DNA of 64,000 nt from Schistosoma mansoni (lineage: Eukaryota; Platyhelminthes; Trematoda; Strigeidida; Schistosomatidae), in assembly GCF_000237925.1 (NCBI RefSeq), contig NC_031495.1:14953749-15017748 (forward strand). The letters run 5' to 3'. Shown here one piece after another: positions 50,072-62,434 of this stretch (its first letter is position 1; each line of letters starts with the position of its first letter). The notes beneath the pieces are model-generated. The model had not been told where the DNA came from. It was given only the letters and a program-made list of their open reading frames with translations, and searched no databases. Position numbers and translations under genes: made by a program.

Positions 50072-50823
50072 CCGGAAAACTTAACTTCAGTGAGAATAAA
50101 CGCAGGTCGTTAGTCTTAGTTCTCTAACCTTGTTAACACTCACCGTCCTGTGGGCTTTGAACTCCAATATACCTTCATACGAGTACTTTCGTTCCTTATT
50201 TTCTACTCATATTTGAGGTCTCGAGTCTTTCTCGTTTCCATTTCTGCCACATTATTTGCTTTACACACTGTTCATGTTGTCAATCTCATTTTATGTTACT
50301 AGTGAGACATTGTGACATAGGCGAATGCACATATGTTCTGGAAGACAATATAATCAATTATTACTGAGAGCCAATCAAGAACAAACACGTAATTAAACAG
50401 GATACGTTCATCTGACATAAAACTATACAACCCCACAACAGGTACAATACAACCAACTAACCAACAAAGTTGGTCAACATTTATTCAGTACTATCATAAA
50501 AGCAGCTAGATGATTGTTTCGATTAAATATTCCCTCTAATCTTCACCGCCGTTGCGTTTCAGAAGGGCATCAAGCAATGAGCTTGACACCAGCAATGCTA
50601 CTAGAACGGAGGAGTCAAAAGACTTAAGTCAAAAATGGAAGTTGTGGTAACATTTAGAAGAATGAAAACACTATATCTATAACTTACGATTATTTGCTGC
50701 TTTATTTCATGTAGGCATTGTATTTCTCATTTTCCCAGTAAAAATGGTGAAACGATTGTGTACACTAATGGGAGTTTATCTCATTACAGATGGTATAGTG
50801 TAGTAAGCGTTATAATCAAAATC
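50072..50823 (-). repeat. Right arm of the 750-bp inverted repeat
   Basis: Reverse complement of 43975-44727. The outer end is ggtatagtgtag...caaaatc at 50823; sequence beyond it is unrelated to that left of 43975. Confidence 0.85.
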
Positions 50824-51426
50824 TTGAAATCTTTTCACAGTCTCTACATTCAAGGGGAGTATAATGATTTAGTGCTAGCAGACCCTCATGTACCAGAAAA
50901 GCGGTAATTCCAATAATTCAAAGATTCTTTGGTGATTCCACTATATAAGGGTAACTTGCTATCTTGAGATGTGTAGAACATGGTAATTTATATTCACTGG
51001 CCGTCATGACTTCATAAGGCGTTATTTGTTGTAGTAACCACTGTTACCGTTGTGTATTGAGCAGGTGGTTTCGTTAAGGGGTACCAAACAGGAATTCCTG
51101 CTCAGTGTACATAATCATTGTTATAAATGCTTTCCTACCTCCAGCATTTTCCCTCTCATCCCTGCTTCGGTTTGGGCACCCGGGCAGTATCACAGCCCAC
51201 ATACAAATGAAATGTAATAATGCATTCCACTGACTACACTACTCTCGCTCCTAATAGAAGAAAGACAATTTACATTATCATTATTATTATTCTTTACTAC
51301 GTCGCTTTTTCACTCCCTTTATTGCCAATCTGTGTATCCTTCCTTTCCAACTTATGCAGTAGCTCGCCCATGGTGGAAACTCTGTCCTATCCAAACGATC
51401 TCCAGTCACTGTCTGGTCGAAAGTGA

Positions 51427-52503
51427 ATGCTTCCACCGATTATGAATACTGAACCAGTCTTTCTGAAACCACGTACGCCGTTCAAGCTGGCTTCCATCAA
51501 CGTTCGCACACTAATGCAGATCGGACAACAGATGGGGCTGGCTATGTCTTTAGAAAGTCTTAATGTTGATGTTTGTTGTCTATCCGAGACCCGTATTCAA
51601 GACTCTAGTGAAGTACTACAAATTCGCTCTCCATCTGTCGCTTCGAAAAGCTTGTTTCACGTGCGCTTATCCGGGGACTCTGTGTCATCTTCGTCTAGTC
51701 TTGCTGGCGTTGGTGTCGCACTAAGCGCTAGAGCTGAGTCAGCACTAATCGATTGGATCCCCACTAACAGTCGGTTATGTGCTGTTAGATTAGAAAGTTC
51801 CATCAAAGTGAGAAGAAATCGACGTGAGAAACGGTGTCTTTTCGTCATCTCCGCCTATGCCCCGACAGATTGCAGCCCGGATGCAATCAAGGATGAGTTT
51901 TACCACCAGTTGAATGTTCTCCAGAGAGCGCGTTCCACAGATATTGTAGTGTTAGCCGGAGACTTGAATGCACAGGTCGGGCGTCTATGCACAGAAGAGA
52001 GTCGCTTAGGTGGCCGATGGGGACTTGTTGGTCGCAGGACAGATAACGAGGACCGTTTGCTGCAACTGTGCACAGACTACAACCTGTTTCTAGCTAGCAC
52101 TAACTTCCGGCACAGTCATCGCCGGTGTGCCACCTGGTGTCCTCCCTCTGCATCTCAAGCCTGGACTCAGATTGATCACATCGCGACCAGCTACCGCTGG
52201 CATGGTTGTGTACAAGACTGCCGCTCCTTTTGCAGTACCTATCTGGACTCTGGTCATGCCCTGGTCTGCGCCAATCTTACCTTACTTTTCAGTGGCCAAC
52301 GAATTGATCGTCATCAACGGATTGATGTCAGTAAATTGGTTGCAACTTCTGTTGCAAGTAAGTATGGAACCGAGCTACTCTTTAGGCTAGCTACCATTCC
52401 ACCGAAAAGTATAGATGAGCATTGGTTGCAACTGCATGACGCCATGAAAATGGCAAGTAAAGACGCTTGCGGCTTCGCGAAACGTCCCGCTTATAAGCAT
52501 TGA
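51427..52503 (+). pseudogene. RTE endonuclease domain, catalytic Asp changed
   Basis: The 358-codon frame has FKLASINVRTLMQIGQQMG, SETRIQD, an AGDLNAQVG motif (usually DFNAQ), WTQIDHI and finally DSGHAL in place of the usual SDH. The Asp-to-Gly change in that motif should abolish nicking. The frame ends at TGA (52501-52503) and the following linker is full of stops until about 52840. Confidence 0.85.
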
Positions 52504-52854
52504 GTTTTTTCAGACTCCTTACAACTCACCGAAGCCCGTCGATCCACTCCGGGTGACCGTGAGTTTGACCATTAGCGAAGGCTGTTACAAAATTAAATTG
52601 GGCAAAGCTTACGTAAGGGCTAAGAAGCCTGGTGGTGGGAGCATGCTAATGAGCTGGAAGCAGCAGCTGCATCTGATGACTGCCGTAAGCTCTTCCAACT
52701 CATCCGAGCCACTGGCAGCAAGTCTGGTGTGAGTGAATTAATCTGCGAGGATGATGGGAGGCCAATCACTAACATCTCTTGACGTCTTGGACGATGGGCG
52801 GAATTCTTTGAAGGGCAGTTCAACTGGCCTGCTGCTTCGGCAACATCGACCAGT

Positions 52855-53610
52855 TTGTCCTGCCCCCCATGGCCGGTGACGATTGATTCACCAAACGAGG
52901 CGGAAGTCCGCAAGGAACTCCAACTCCGGAAGCGCTACAAATCACCGGGCCCAGATGACTTACCTCCAGCTCTTTTTAAAGATGGTGGTGACTTTATGAC
53001 TAAGGAATTGATTACGTTGTTTACAAAGGTTTGGGAGTCAGAAAGTGTTCCAACATCATGGAATGAGTCGATAGTCGTCCCTATCTTCAAAAAGGGTTCA
53101 TGTTGCTCCTGTAACAACTATCGGGGGATAAGTCTACTTCCGATTGCGTCCAAACTATTGGCTTCTATCATTCTTCGTAGGTTGTTCAAAACCCGAGAAC
53201 GATTGACTCGCGAGGAGCAGGCTGGTTTTCGTCCTGGTCGAGGATGCATTGATCACATCTTCACCCTCCGCCAAATGTTAGAACACCGTCATACTTATCG
53301 CAGGCCAACAATCGTCGTGTTTCTTGATATCAGGGCGGCCTTCGATTCGTTGGACAGGACTGTTCTCTGGGATTGTCTATTGAAGAAGGGTGTGCCTGAG
53401 AAGTTCATTAACATCTTAAAGGCCCTGTATACGAACACCTCAAGCAGAGTGAGGGCATACAACCACCTTTCTCCCTTGTTCCATTCAAGCAGTGGGGTTA
53501 GGCAGGGTTACCCGATCTCACCATTCCTCTTCAACTTTGCCATCGATGACATTCTGGAAACAGCTCTGATGGATGTAAGTAATGGCGGTGTGGATCTGCT
53601 GCCTGGATAA
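52855..53610 (+). pseudogene. RTE reverse transcriptase, N-terminal two thirds
   Basis: Landmarks in order: GPDDLPPALFKDGG, WNESIVVPIFKKG, NNYRGISLLPIASKLLA, QAGFRPGRGCIDHIF, FLDIRAAFDSLDR, the ALYTNTSSRVRAY block and RQGYPISPFLFN. It stops at TAA (53608-53610), just before the palm motif. In the same frame after the stop lies PEYADDIVLLC with an intact YADD (about 53629-53640), then PSKRKVLLQD and FVYLGSYISAGG to about 53925. Confidence 0.86.
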
Positions 53611-53905
53611 CGACTTCTCGACCCTGAGTATGCGGATGATATTGTCTTACTGTGCGATAATGCCCAAGCCATGCAATCCGCACTTAATCTGTTGGCAATC
53701 AATGTCCGCAGGTACGGCACGTGCTTTGGACCATCCAAGCGCAAAGTACTCCTACAAGACTGACAGGTTTCTAATCTTGCACTCACCATGGATGGTGAGC
53801 AGATTGAAGTAGTTGAGAAGTTCGTGTATCTAGGTAGCTACATAAGTGCTGGTGGTGGCGTGAGTGACGAGATCGATTCACGTATAATGAAAGCCAGAGC
53901 GGCTT

Positions 53906-54472
53906 ATGCCAATCTGGGGCCATCTTTGGCGCCTTCGTGATGTTAGTCTGACTGTAAAAGGTCGGATCTACAACGCGTCGGTGAGAGCAGTTTTGCTCTA
54001 TGCTTGTGAAACCTGGCCTCTCCGAGTTGAGGATGTTAGACGTCTCTCTGTGTTTGATAATCGTTGTTTCCGAAGGATTGCTGACATCCAGTGGCAACAC
54101 CATGTTAGTAATACAGAGGTTCGGTATTGTGTGTTCCGGCACAGAGACAATAATTCAATTGGTGTCACCATCTTGGAACACCGACTTCGGTGGCTTGGAC
54201 ATGTTCTACGAATGTCTTCCCAGAGAATTCCACGTCGTGCATTATTTGCCGACTCCGGGACTGTTTGGAAAAAGCGGAGAGGTGTTCAGTGTATGACATG
54301 GTGTCGTGGTATGAAAGAAAGCTGCAAAGGGCTAGCTTTTGTTGGTCCTTCACGACTCCCTGGCTGGGGTCCGAGAGATGGTGCAACACAGTGGCTAGAG
54401 ACGTTATCAGATATGGCTCAGAATAGAAGCCAGTGGCGAGTATGCTGTAACCTTTTTTTACTTTCTTCATAA
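53906..54472 (+). pseudogene. C-terminal domain of the second RTE (frameshifted)
   Basis: After a frameshift near 53925: RDVSLTVKGRIYNASVRAVL, LYACETWPLRVEDVRRLSVF, RWLGHVLRMSSQRIPRRALF and a closing GWGPRDGATQWLETLSDMAQ, ending at TAA. Same domain as 36653-37189. Confidence 0.85.
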
Positions 54473-54640
54473 AGAGTGGTTCTAACTTTCTTAGCTGAAA
54501 GAGTTTTCCGGTTGTACATTTCAGTCCCCCTTATCTTTTCATCCTTCCTCTTCCTATTTTCATTATTTTGTGTGGCGCATATGTATCTGGTGCCCTATTG
54601 TACCAATATGTATGTGTTTAAATAATAAATAAACTCTCAT

Positions 54641-55299
54641 CCCCTCATACAGACTATTGCTCGTTATGTTCAACTGTAATGCCAGATTATATAATTATCT
54701 ACTGGAACACTATGATGACTTCTTGTGCAATTTTATGTTGTCTGTCTACTTTTTCAACATAAGGGGTTCATTCAGTGCAGCGTAAAATATCGCGTCCAAA
54801 CAAACTCCAGAATCTCCAGCGTGGTCATTTACCACAAGGGTTTACTGGCTATTAATAAACTTTGGCTTGTCATTGAAACGTTTAAGAGCATCAAGGAGTT
54901 GCGTCTACTTTCCATCACATCTTGTAGCTTACGAAATGTTTATTTTTCCACTTTTAAAGTCTTATCTGCTGAGAATAACATTATTTCTCCTCAGTTTTGA
55001 TTACTGATGGACTGAGATAGAAAATCTCAGATATTGAAAAGTGAACTTGGTGATATAGTCGTAGTGCTATGAAAAAAGTTTCGAGGTCAAGGATTGGCTT
55101 CTAAGGAACTGTAACGAAGCTAAAGGTTATTCTCACTCAGATACAAATAGAATATAGTCAGGTGTCATCAGCGCCCACAACATTCTAAATAACTTTCAGT
55201 ATAGGGTTGTGGAGACTGTTGAATTTCAATGGAAAAATTAGCCGATCCTAGTTATATCATCCTCCATGTTGGGTGTAAGGCAGTTACTGACCGAAGACA
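54641..55299. other. Spacer after the second RTE; nothing recognised
   Basis: A 91-codon frame at 54725-55000 has no recognisable motif and no splice context. Confidence 0.4.
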
Positions 55300-55520
55300 A
55301 TAAATGGTAGTCCAGTAATGCCGTAGGCTGAGTAAGGTTAGATATTAATACCGTTGGACGCTGGTTCAGTTATCTATAGGTTAGGCGTTTGCACACGAGA
55401 CAGAAGGTCCCGGGTTCAAGCCCTGTGTGTAGGATAATGGATGCACAGTACTGAGGAGTTTCCAATTAGCATGAATCGGTCATTCACCATTTCCAGGTTT
55501 TCAATGGTGGTTTCATTCAT
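55300..55520 (+). repeat. Single tRNA-derived SINE with decayed hammerhead core
   Basis: A-box region ggttcagttatctataggtt (about 55362-55381), B box gggttcaagccc (55411-55422), then a core at 55443-55490 with CTGAGGA kept but stem II (gtttc...agcat) and GAAT damaged. The SINE body ends with tttccaggttttcaatggtg. Unlike the other three loci, it is not preceded by an inverted partner. Confidence 0.65.
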
Positions 55521-58500
55521 ACCGATGAAAATAATATCAATGAAAATAAATAACCCACATTATCCAAACAGCGAAGTCTTACATTGAGGTTAACATCGTG
55601 ATCCTTGAAGCGTCTATCATAACTTGCTATCAAATATGGAATACTCATATGCAATCTTAGAATTTCTCAGGGAGAGTCTGTGATACCTGAGGTGGTTTTT
55701 CAACCAAAATGACTATTCTTTCCAGATCGCAGTAGAAGAGTACCGATAACGTATGCATCCATGAGTCAAGTCAATGCATGCGTATACAGGACTAGATGCT
55801 GGTGCGAATTTCTCACTTATTACCAGCTATGCAACCTTGACTTTTCTTATCTCTTTTAAGCCAACAGTTCGTGAATAAACATGACCAAGTGATCTATCGC
55901 TTGTGGAAGTAATGGTAAGTGTGTACTAAAAAAAGCAAAGTGTCGTCAAAACGTCGGAGATATTCTCTCATATCAAGACTTAATGCTACAAAAATGGATT
56001 AGTTAGTTTTTTGATGCTCCCAGGATATTGTTTATTGAACAAACTATCACTTTTGCTTGTTTAAGTCAATATTTCTGACGTCGACAGATAGTTTCGTTCT
56101 TGTCCTTCCGGGCTTGGTGACCTGCGGGTTGACTTGTCGTAGTATCGGCTAAGGGAATAATGAATCGGGTAAGCGGGATATTTATATGTTGAAAACACTT
56201 CGAGCTTCTGAAAGCTATTTCAAGAAGTAACACTCAGTAGTTTCCGAAAATCTGCTTAGCTTATTTCGTGTGTCAGTCTGTTAACTAGACGATGTATTTT
56301 CAAAATGGGTACTAAACTGTACATAGGGTAATTCCAAACTTAGAAACCGTCCCAAATCCCTGTGAATACGGTACCAGAACTGGAGCTCCTGTTGACATCA
56401 ACCATTTTCCTTACCATACCATAGGAACACTGACGTCAAAGCTGTGGCTGACATGGTTTGACAGCAACAATTCATATATTGCTCCCGGACTTCGTAAATA
56501 ATAAACCTGGCTAAAATTTGCGAGCTGATGTGTAAGTTTTATTAAACAGCAACAGCTAACAATATCTGAGAAGTTCAGAAGTACTGCACTCAATATAAAT
56601 CATGAAGTATAGACGTCCCTACCTGTTTACTTGTTTCTTCCGGCGTAATTCGACCCATTAACTCTTGTTGACGTAAGTCCCACTAGAGATATCCAGCAGT
56701 TCACAACTAAATGTCGAAAATAAACAAGTCACTTAAATGTTAGCGGTTATGTATTCTCCTGATCGTTCAGTCTAAACTCATTCAAGACCATTCATAAAAT
56801 TTGTGCATTTTATGCTTACAGCCATTTTACGGCTGATGATTTAACTACACTAGGACGGAATTCACGTACTTTGTGTCGTTATCGGCGCGTTCTAGTTTTC
56901 GAGTTTGTTTTTCACTATTATTAGGTATGATCTCAGCCCTTAAATATATAACCATCTATGTCCACTTCTGCTTGTGGTCAAAAGTGCTTCAAAACTTGCT
57001 TGTTAGGATAAGTAACATTATTGCAATTTCTTAATGTAGTCCAGCGCTAAAACTATCTGCTGGGTTAACATTCCGGGTTACTTTCATATCGCTATACTAA
57101 AACTAAAATCTAGCTATTATTTGAGTGTCTTCTAAGATAAAACTAAAAGTTATGGACGACCTTAAGGCGGCGCTGGGGTGATCTTGCGAGTGTCTGCCTA
57201 ATAAATAGAAACAATTGAGGGTTGTAATCCAGTGTGGGAAATTATAATTATGACAAGAGTATCGTTCATAGAATGACTAAGGTTAGTCGCATTGGTCTCC
57301 ATTTATTGGATTCAGCCATCAGAAAATATGGACGCGTTCACGCTAGTCAGGATAGTCCATGATTCGATGTAATCATGGTTAACAACTGGCTACAATGGCA
57401 ATGAGTCTTAGGACAGATGAACGCCACTCAATAATCATACCCTTCGTGTAAATGCTAGTAGTCTTCATTAATCTCATGATCAATAAACTAGCATTCTCGA
57501 ATAATACTATTACTGTAAAAGTCAAGTATAATCTAAAAGTGCCTGAATTCCCGTAGTTGGGATTCCTACAGCCGTCATAAATCGAATGAAATTTCTGGTC
57601 ATATAGATGTCTACATGCATACATTTTTGCAGTTTTTTGTGAGGTTTAAAATATTGAAATTGCCTACAGGTCGTGGGTGTATGTATATATAATATCAGCG
57701 TGTCTGAAAAATGTTACGACTGAAATTGCAAGCGTTCACTAATCCAAGTGATGAATGTGTTTCCTCATAATAAACAGTTGTCGAACAGCGTACACTGAGG
57801 AAAATAACTTATAAAAAGTGTATTTTAGTGGCATTTATAACTGAGAACTTTTCTTTCAAATTGACTGGTGTTCAGTTGAAATAAACGACCTCGAATGTAA
57901 AGTATATGCAGGCTAGATTATTTTCATTAGGCCTGAATTGCACAGATTTTGGGCTTTTTAGTCTAAATTATGACCACAGTCGTAGTGTTTCAGTGAAATA
58001 GGTATGTTCGATGTCATGTTCTTTAATACGGTTTGCATAAAATGAAGTCAATCCAAAATGATTCATGTTCGTTAGTATTATTGATGTATCTATTAAAATA
58101 TCCACAGACTGATAAACGGTAATTAGGTGCTTTGAAATTTTATTAGCAGGTGTGAATATAATTTGCTTTTAATTGCAACTCTTACCTACGATATCTGAAC
58201 GTAAACGGGATCAAGTGTACACTGGGTGTCATTTTACATAAAGCAATACAAGCCGTTAGACGTATATGAAATGAAAGCTTTGTAAGCTGTCATTTTCAAT
58301 CCATCGTTGCTAACCTATACCGCTCTTTAATTGTCATTCTATAAATTACTTCGATTTTGATTATAACTGTATTCTCATTCGAATTTGCTTTCCAAACTTG
58401 TGTTTGTATTGTGTGCACACTTGCAACTACCTACTTCGGTAGTCAAGTCACTAGTCACCAGTGAGTATCACTCACTACAAGCTTTACAGTGCCATGTGCG

Positions 58501-60178
58501 GAAAAATCGAAGAAATTCGACGGAGGTACAACTAGTTGTTCTCTTTTCATATCTCTGCAGTATATTTTCAAGCGGTTGTAGGTGTCACATTACTTCCTCA
58601 GTTTGTTCCAGCATTTTACGTCACAGGATCAGAGGCTGTCATATGTTATGAACTACATGTCTTGAGTATTATTGTTTTGGATTACCAAAACTTCACTCGT
58701 CAAATTTCCTGGATTTTACACAGAATTCACATTTAGTCAACTTCATAGTATATTCTGGTACATGTGTACATTGGGTCAACTTTCAATACCCCATTAGCAT
58801 AGATGAGAATGTCAGGTCAGAGCTCAAAGTAGTAGCCGAAGTAACAGTTTAAGTGGTAATAAAGATTAGGTACTGAAGATACGATTAAGGAGTATACATA
58901 TGTAATGTAAAAATAAAAAGAAGTTATGAGGCATTCAATTGGAACAAACCGTTGTGATGTCAAATAGTGACAACTTTTAGTCATTAGATTTTAAAATTGT
59001 AAACCCAAGCTTTTATTGGAACAGCTGTTAAAAATCTAAATAGAAACGAGCGCATGCACGTCAGTAGCGTATACCATTGGTTGCCTGTTGCGTCAGGTTC
59101 GTAGACGTTATTCCCCACCGACCTGTTTCTGCCTCGTTTAGATGTGTGGATGGATTGAAACGATCTTCCATGCATTTATTCTGAGAGTTCGTCTCTCTTC
59201 AAAACCTGATGCTCTACATTTAGCACTTCAATGTGTTGGTACTAATAGTACCTCGATTTTCTTGCTGACGATCTTGCCGATTTCGTTACGATGTCGTTAT
59301 CAGGAAAAGCAACTTGGTCACCGTTCTAGTACTCATTGTTTATGGTCAGTTAACCTTGTTTGATTGCGAAAAAATGTTTTGTACAGCAATACCTAGAAGG
59401 TATGGTGTAAATCGTAACTATATCAGGGTATGAAGAACCGAAACAAAGTAGGCTAGACTAAAATGGAAATACGACGTAGCGATTCAAATAACCATAAGGT
59501 ACATCTTTCTGTTTACATGAAGGGTAACGACTTCGCGACCACCTATTTCTGTTCTTCATACATAATGCCTTATTGAGCTCAAAGTTTCCGTCGTAAAAGT
59601 CATGATACGTGAGTAAATACCAAAAACTGAAGTGTGAAGTTCTGCTCCATTGCAAATTGACCACCTTAAAACTACGACTCAACACTAGCAATTGCGAATA
59701 GTGTATAGCAAACAAGCCCAAGTTACTGAAACGTGTTTCACGTTGGAGTCACTGTATGTAAAAAATTTCTCAACTCAGCCCATATTTTAGCGACCGCCCT
59801 TTAAAGGCTTAGTTTTAGTACGACAACAGTGATAGTATAGACTGACATTTCATGCACTGATTTTTTATTGACAATATAGAAAAAAAGTTTCACATCCACT
59901 GAAGTACATGAAGTTAGTCATTATCTAATTTCCTAACCCTGATTGGATAAAGTGTTAAATGGTCAAATCAAGTTATTCTTATTAAAACTGGCGAACTATA
60001 GCTCATTGTATTTTGTAGCATTTAACTGTGAAAATCTTGTTCAGTGCATCTAACGGGTCTCCAGTATTTTATAAGGGTGTTTTGTCCATCAAGTTTATTT
60101 TTTCTATTTAATATGGTAATTTTCCTCCAGTTTATGCAAACTTGATTATCAATTTAGCTCGCTAAAACTTTTTTTCAG
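55521..60178. other. 4.7 kb without a confident gene
   Basis: Short open frames at 58385-58651, 58536-58736 and 59142-59363 have a somewhat protein-like makeup (for example AVVGVTLLPQFVPAFYVTGS after a 3' splice-like site at about 58576, and DALHLALQCVGTN near 59210). I cannot join them or name a family. They may be exons of an unrecognised gene ending at 60297, or chance. Confidence 0.35.
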
Positions 60179-60297
60179 CTTTTAATCCCACCCAGTGTTC
60201 ACAATCGCCACCGAATATGGCTGGATTCATCCCGTCCATGACGAGTGGTTTCTCTGGGTTTCACTTCGTACATAAACTTCGAGAAATTATTGCGTGA
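60179..60297 (+). CDS. Possible terminal exon of an unidentified gene
   Basis: A strong 3' splice site (tttttttcag, ending 60178) is followed by an open stretch reading FNPTQCSQSPPNMAGFIPSM and then TSGFSGFHFVHKLREIIA before TGA. The composition looks coding and the splice site is good, but no upstream partner exon could be fixed and no family is recognised. It may equally be chance. Confidence 0.25.
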
Positions 60298-62434
60298 ATA
60301 ACTATTCCGATTTCATTTCATTTTCACTGTATATTTAAGCAAACTGTATTCCTGTTTTCGGGTATTCACTCTTTTCTAATTTTTATTAACAAGCATTACA
60401 CATAGTTTTGCCTTGCGTCATTTTTATGAAATGTCCCATTATTTGTTATACGAGAAGCTATGCTCTCGAGGGGTTTCATTAACGAATATGTGCTTAAAAG
60501 AGGATTTAACTAACATCAACTTTGACTCCTTACAAATAATCTATTAACAAATCAGTCGGGACTATTGACCGATTTCAAAATGATTTTTCTTTAGTTTTGA
60601 CCTAGATGGTAGGATAAATCATTTCAACCGAATAAGCGCTAACAAACACCGATCTGTCATAAATACTGGACGATAATTACTAACATCTCTGATTCATGTA
60701 ATAAGTAACGATGCCAGAATAATATTCAAAATCATATTCACTGACGCTCGAATATCGGAACTAAGCTACGAAAACTGCTACACATTACCTTAACTCTGAG
60801 TCGATTACGGTGTAGAAGACTTCAGAATTTAATAAATCAATTTCACAAATCTGAAGCGGGGCCGACGTAGTACTCGATCGGTATTGCACGTATTCTTAGA
60901 GTGGCTAATTCTGAAAATGTACTATGAAAATTGACCTCAGCACGTTTAACTACTAAAATGTAGTTGAAGTCTACCTTAATAGCTCTTTTGTCACATATTT
61001 CCCAAAAGTCAGGCACATTTCCAATTGCTCTATTAGAATAACGTCTTCATTACTAGGAAATTAATTCATTGACAGTTCACTAGTTAGTACAAACACATGC
61101 GAGTTCATTATCTATCCTGTTGCACAAAATAAAGTACGGATCTGATAGTCTTAAAGCTCTGTTCTCGAGACCTAGGATTCGTCAGTAGTCTGATGAGTTG
61201 AAATACATTTTTAAGTCTTGAACCACTTTCTTAGTCCGAATGGTCATCACTATATCTGAGGAAGTCGTAAGAGGTTTTTCTCACTTATAAACTTAAGTAA
61301 AGAGGAAGAATTTCGCAGCAGATCATCTTAAAAGTTAAGCACCTAACTCGTACTTCGACAAAATTTACGTCTGGTCAAGTGCACTTTCACTCCCGAAAAC
61401 TAAATTACTGAACTATCACCGCACTTAGATTCCACGCAATAGTGACGTCAGACCACAATGACTAACTATCGGTTCGACGAGGATCCGACAACAGAGTTTT
61501 CGGCTGTATTCAGTGCAACACTCGTAAGTAGTTGAGGATTTTAAGTGACGTTGCAAAATATGGTGTGGCCACCGATTGACGTTCGTTAGTTCAGTTCTTG
61601 AACGCCATCTTCCGATTTTAAATTACTTTCACTGCTGGTCTCCTCCTACACATACATGACGTGAGTCCCTCATTGCGCTGTCGTGATATGGAGCAGCTGG
61701 TAACCATGCTAGGCCGTGTGTTGAAAATAACTGAATGGTGTGTATGTAGTAATGTTATGTACACAAAAATTACCTAATTAGCCTCTTACCAGGGTAAAGT
61801 ATGGTGATTCTAGACGTCGGTTGATGGGGAACTGATAGTTAACCACCCTATACTGTGCACAATCATAACCAACTCACTAGTCATCGGCTGCCACTTCTAC
61901 TTGACAGCTGGTAAGTATGGACGTAAAGTTCTCTAACGTAACTGAGAAATCGTGTATGTGATATCAGTTTGCTAGGCAGACGGCCTATCGTATTTTCGTA
62001 ATCGACCCAAGTGACTTGGTTGTACGCAGTATAAAAGCACAATCTTGATCGTTATTATGAGGTCATGGAAGCTGGTGTCAACAGTGCAAGTGCAGCACTG
62101 TTTGAGACATGGTTCCTCGTATATGTGGCGCCAGTTAGTTGAACGCTATATCAAGCGGACTGTATGCAAATTGGTCTAGATGCTCCTTCACTTCACGACG
62201 ACGGGGGGCATGGTCACACACCGGACAACTTTTTGTGTGCATCGTCTAGCTATGGCGTCACGACGACTAGTTTGCTCACCTTCCCGGTTTGGAGATGCAC
62301 TTGATACTCGATTACTGACCGAACTATGATTCTCATCACCGTCTGCATTCCGTAAGTTAGCAGTTTATTCTTGGACATAACCTGTGGTTGACATACAGGC
62401 ATCTGTCATCGGGATAATTTTTCTTCATTTTCAG
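60298..62434. other. Region upstream of the first sure PNUTS exon
   Basis: No repeat family was recognised. It must contain the PNUTS promoter and first exon. ATG GAG CAG CTG at 61688-61699 followed by GTAACC would supply a phase-0 first coding exon of four codons. This is only one candidate. Confidence 0.35.

Larger units (their letters stand above)
51165..54640 (+). mobile_element. Second RTE-like retrotransposon, degraded but nearly complete
   Basis: Begins with a 5' block gtttgggcacccgggcagta (from about 51173). It then has an endonuclease frame, RT and C-terminal domain, and ends with gtggcgcatatgtatctggt, a gtaccaatatgtatgtgt stretch and an (AATA)n tail near 54618-54635. It resembles the 33.5 kb element in protein but differs in UTRs and codon use (GC-richer), so it is a separate family. 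Several stops and frameshifts break it. Confidence 0.85.
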
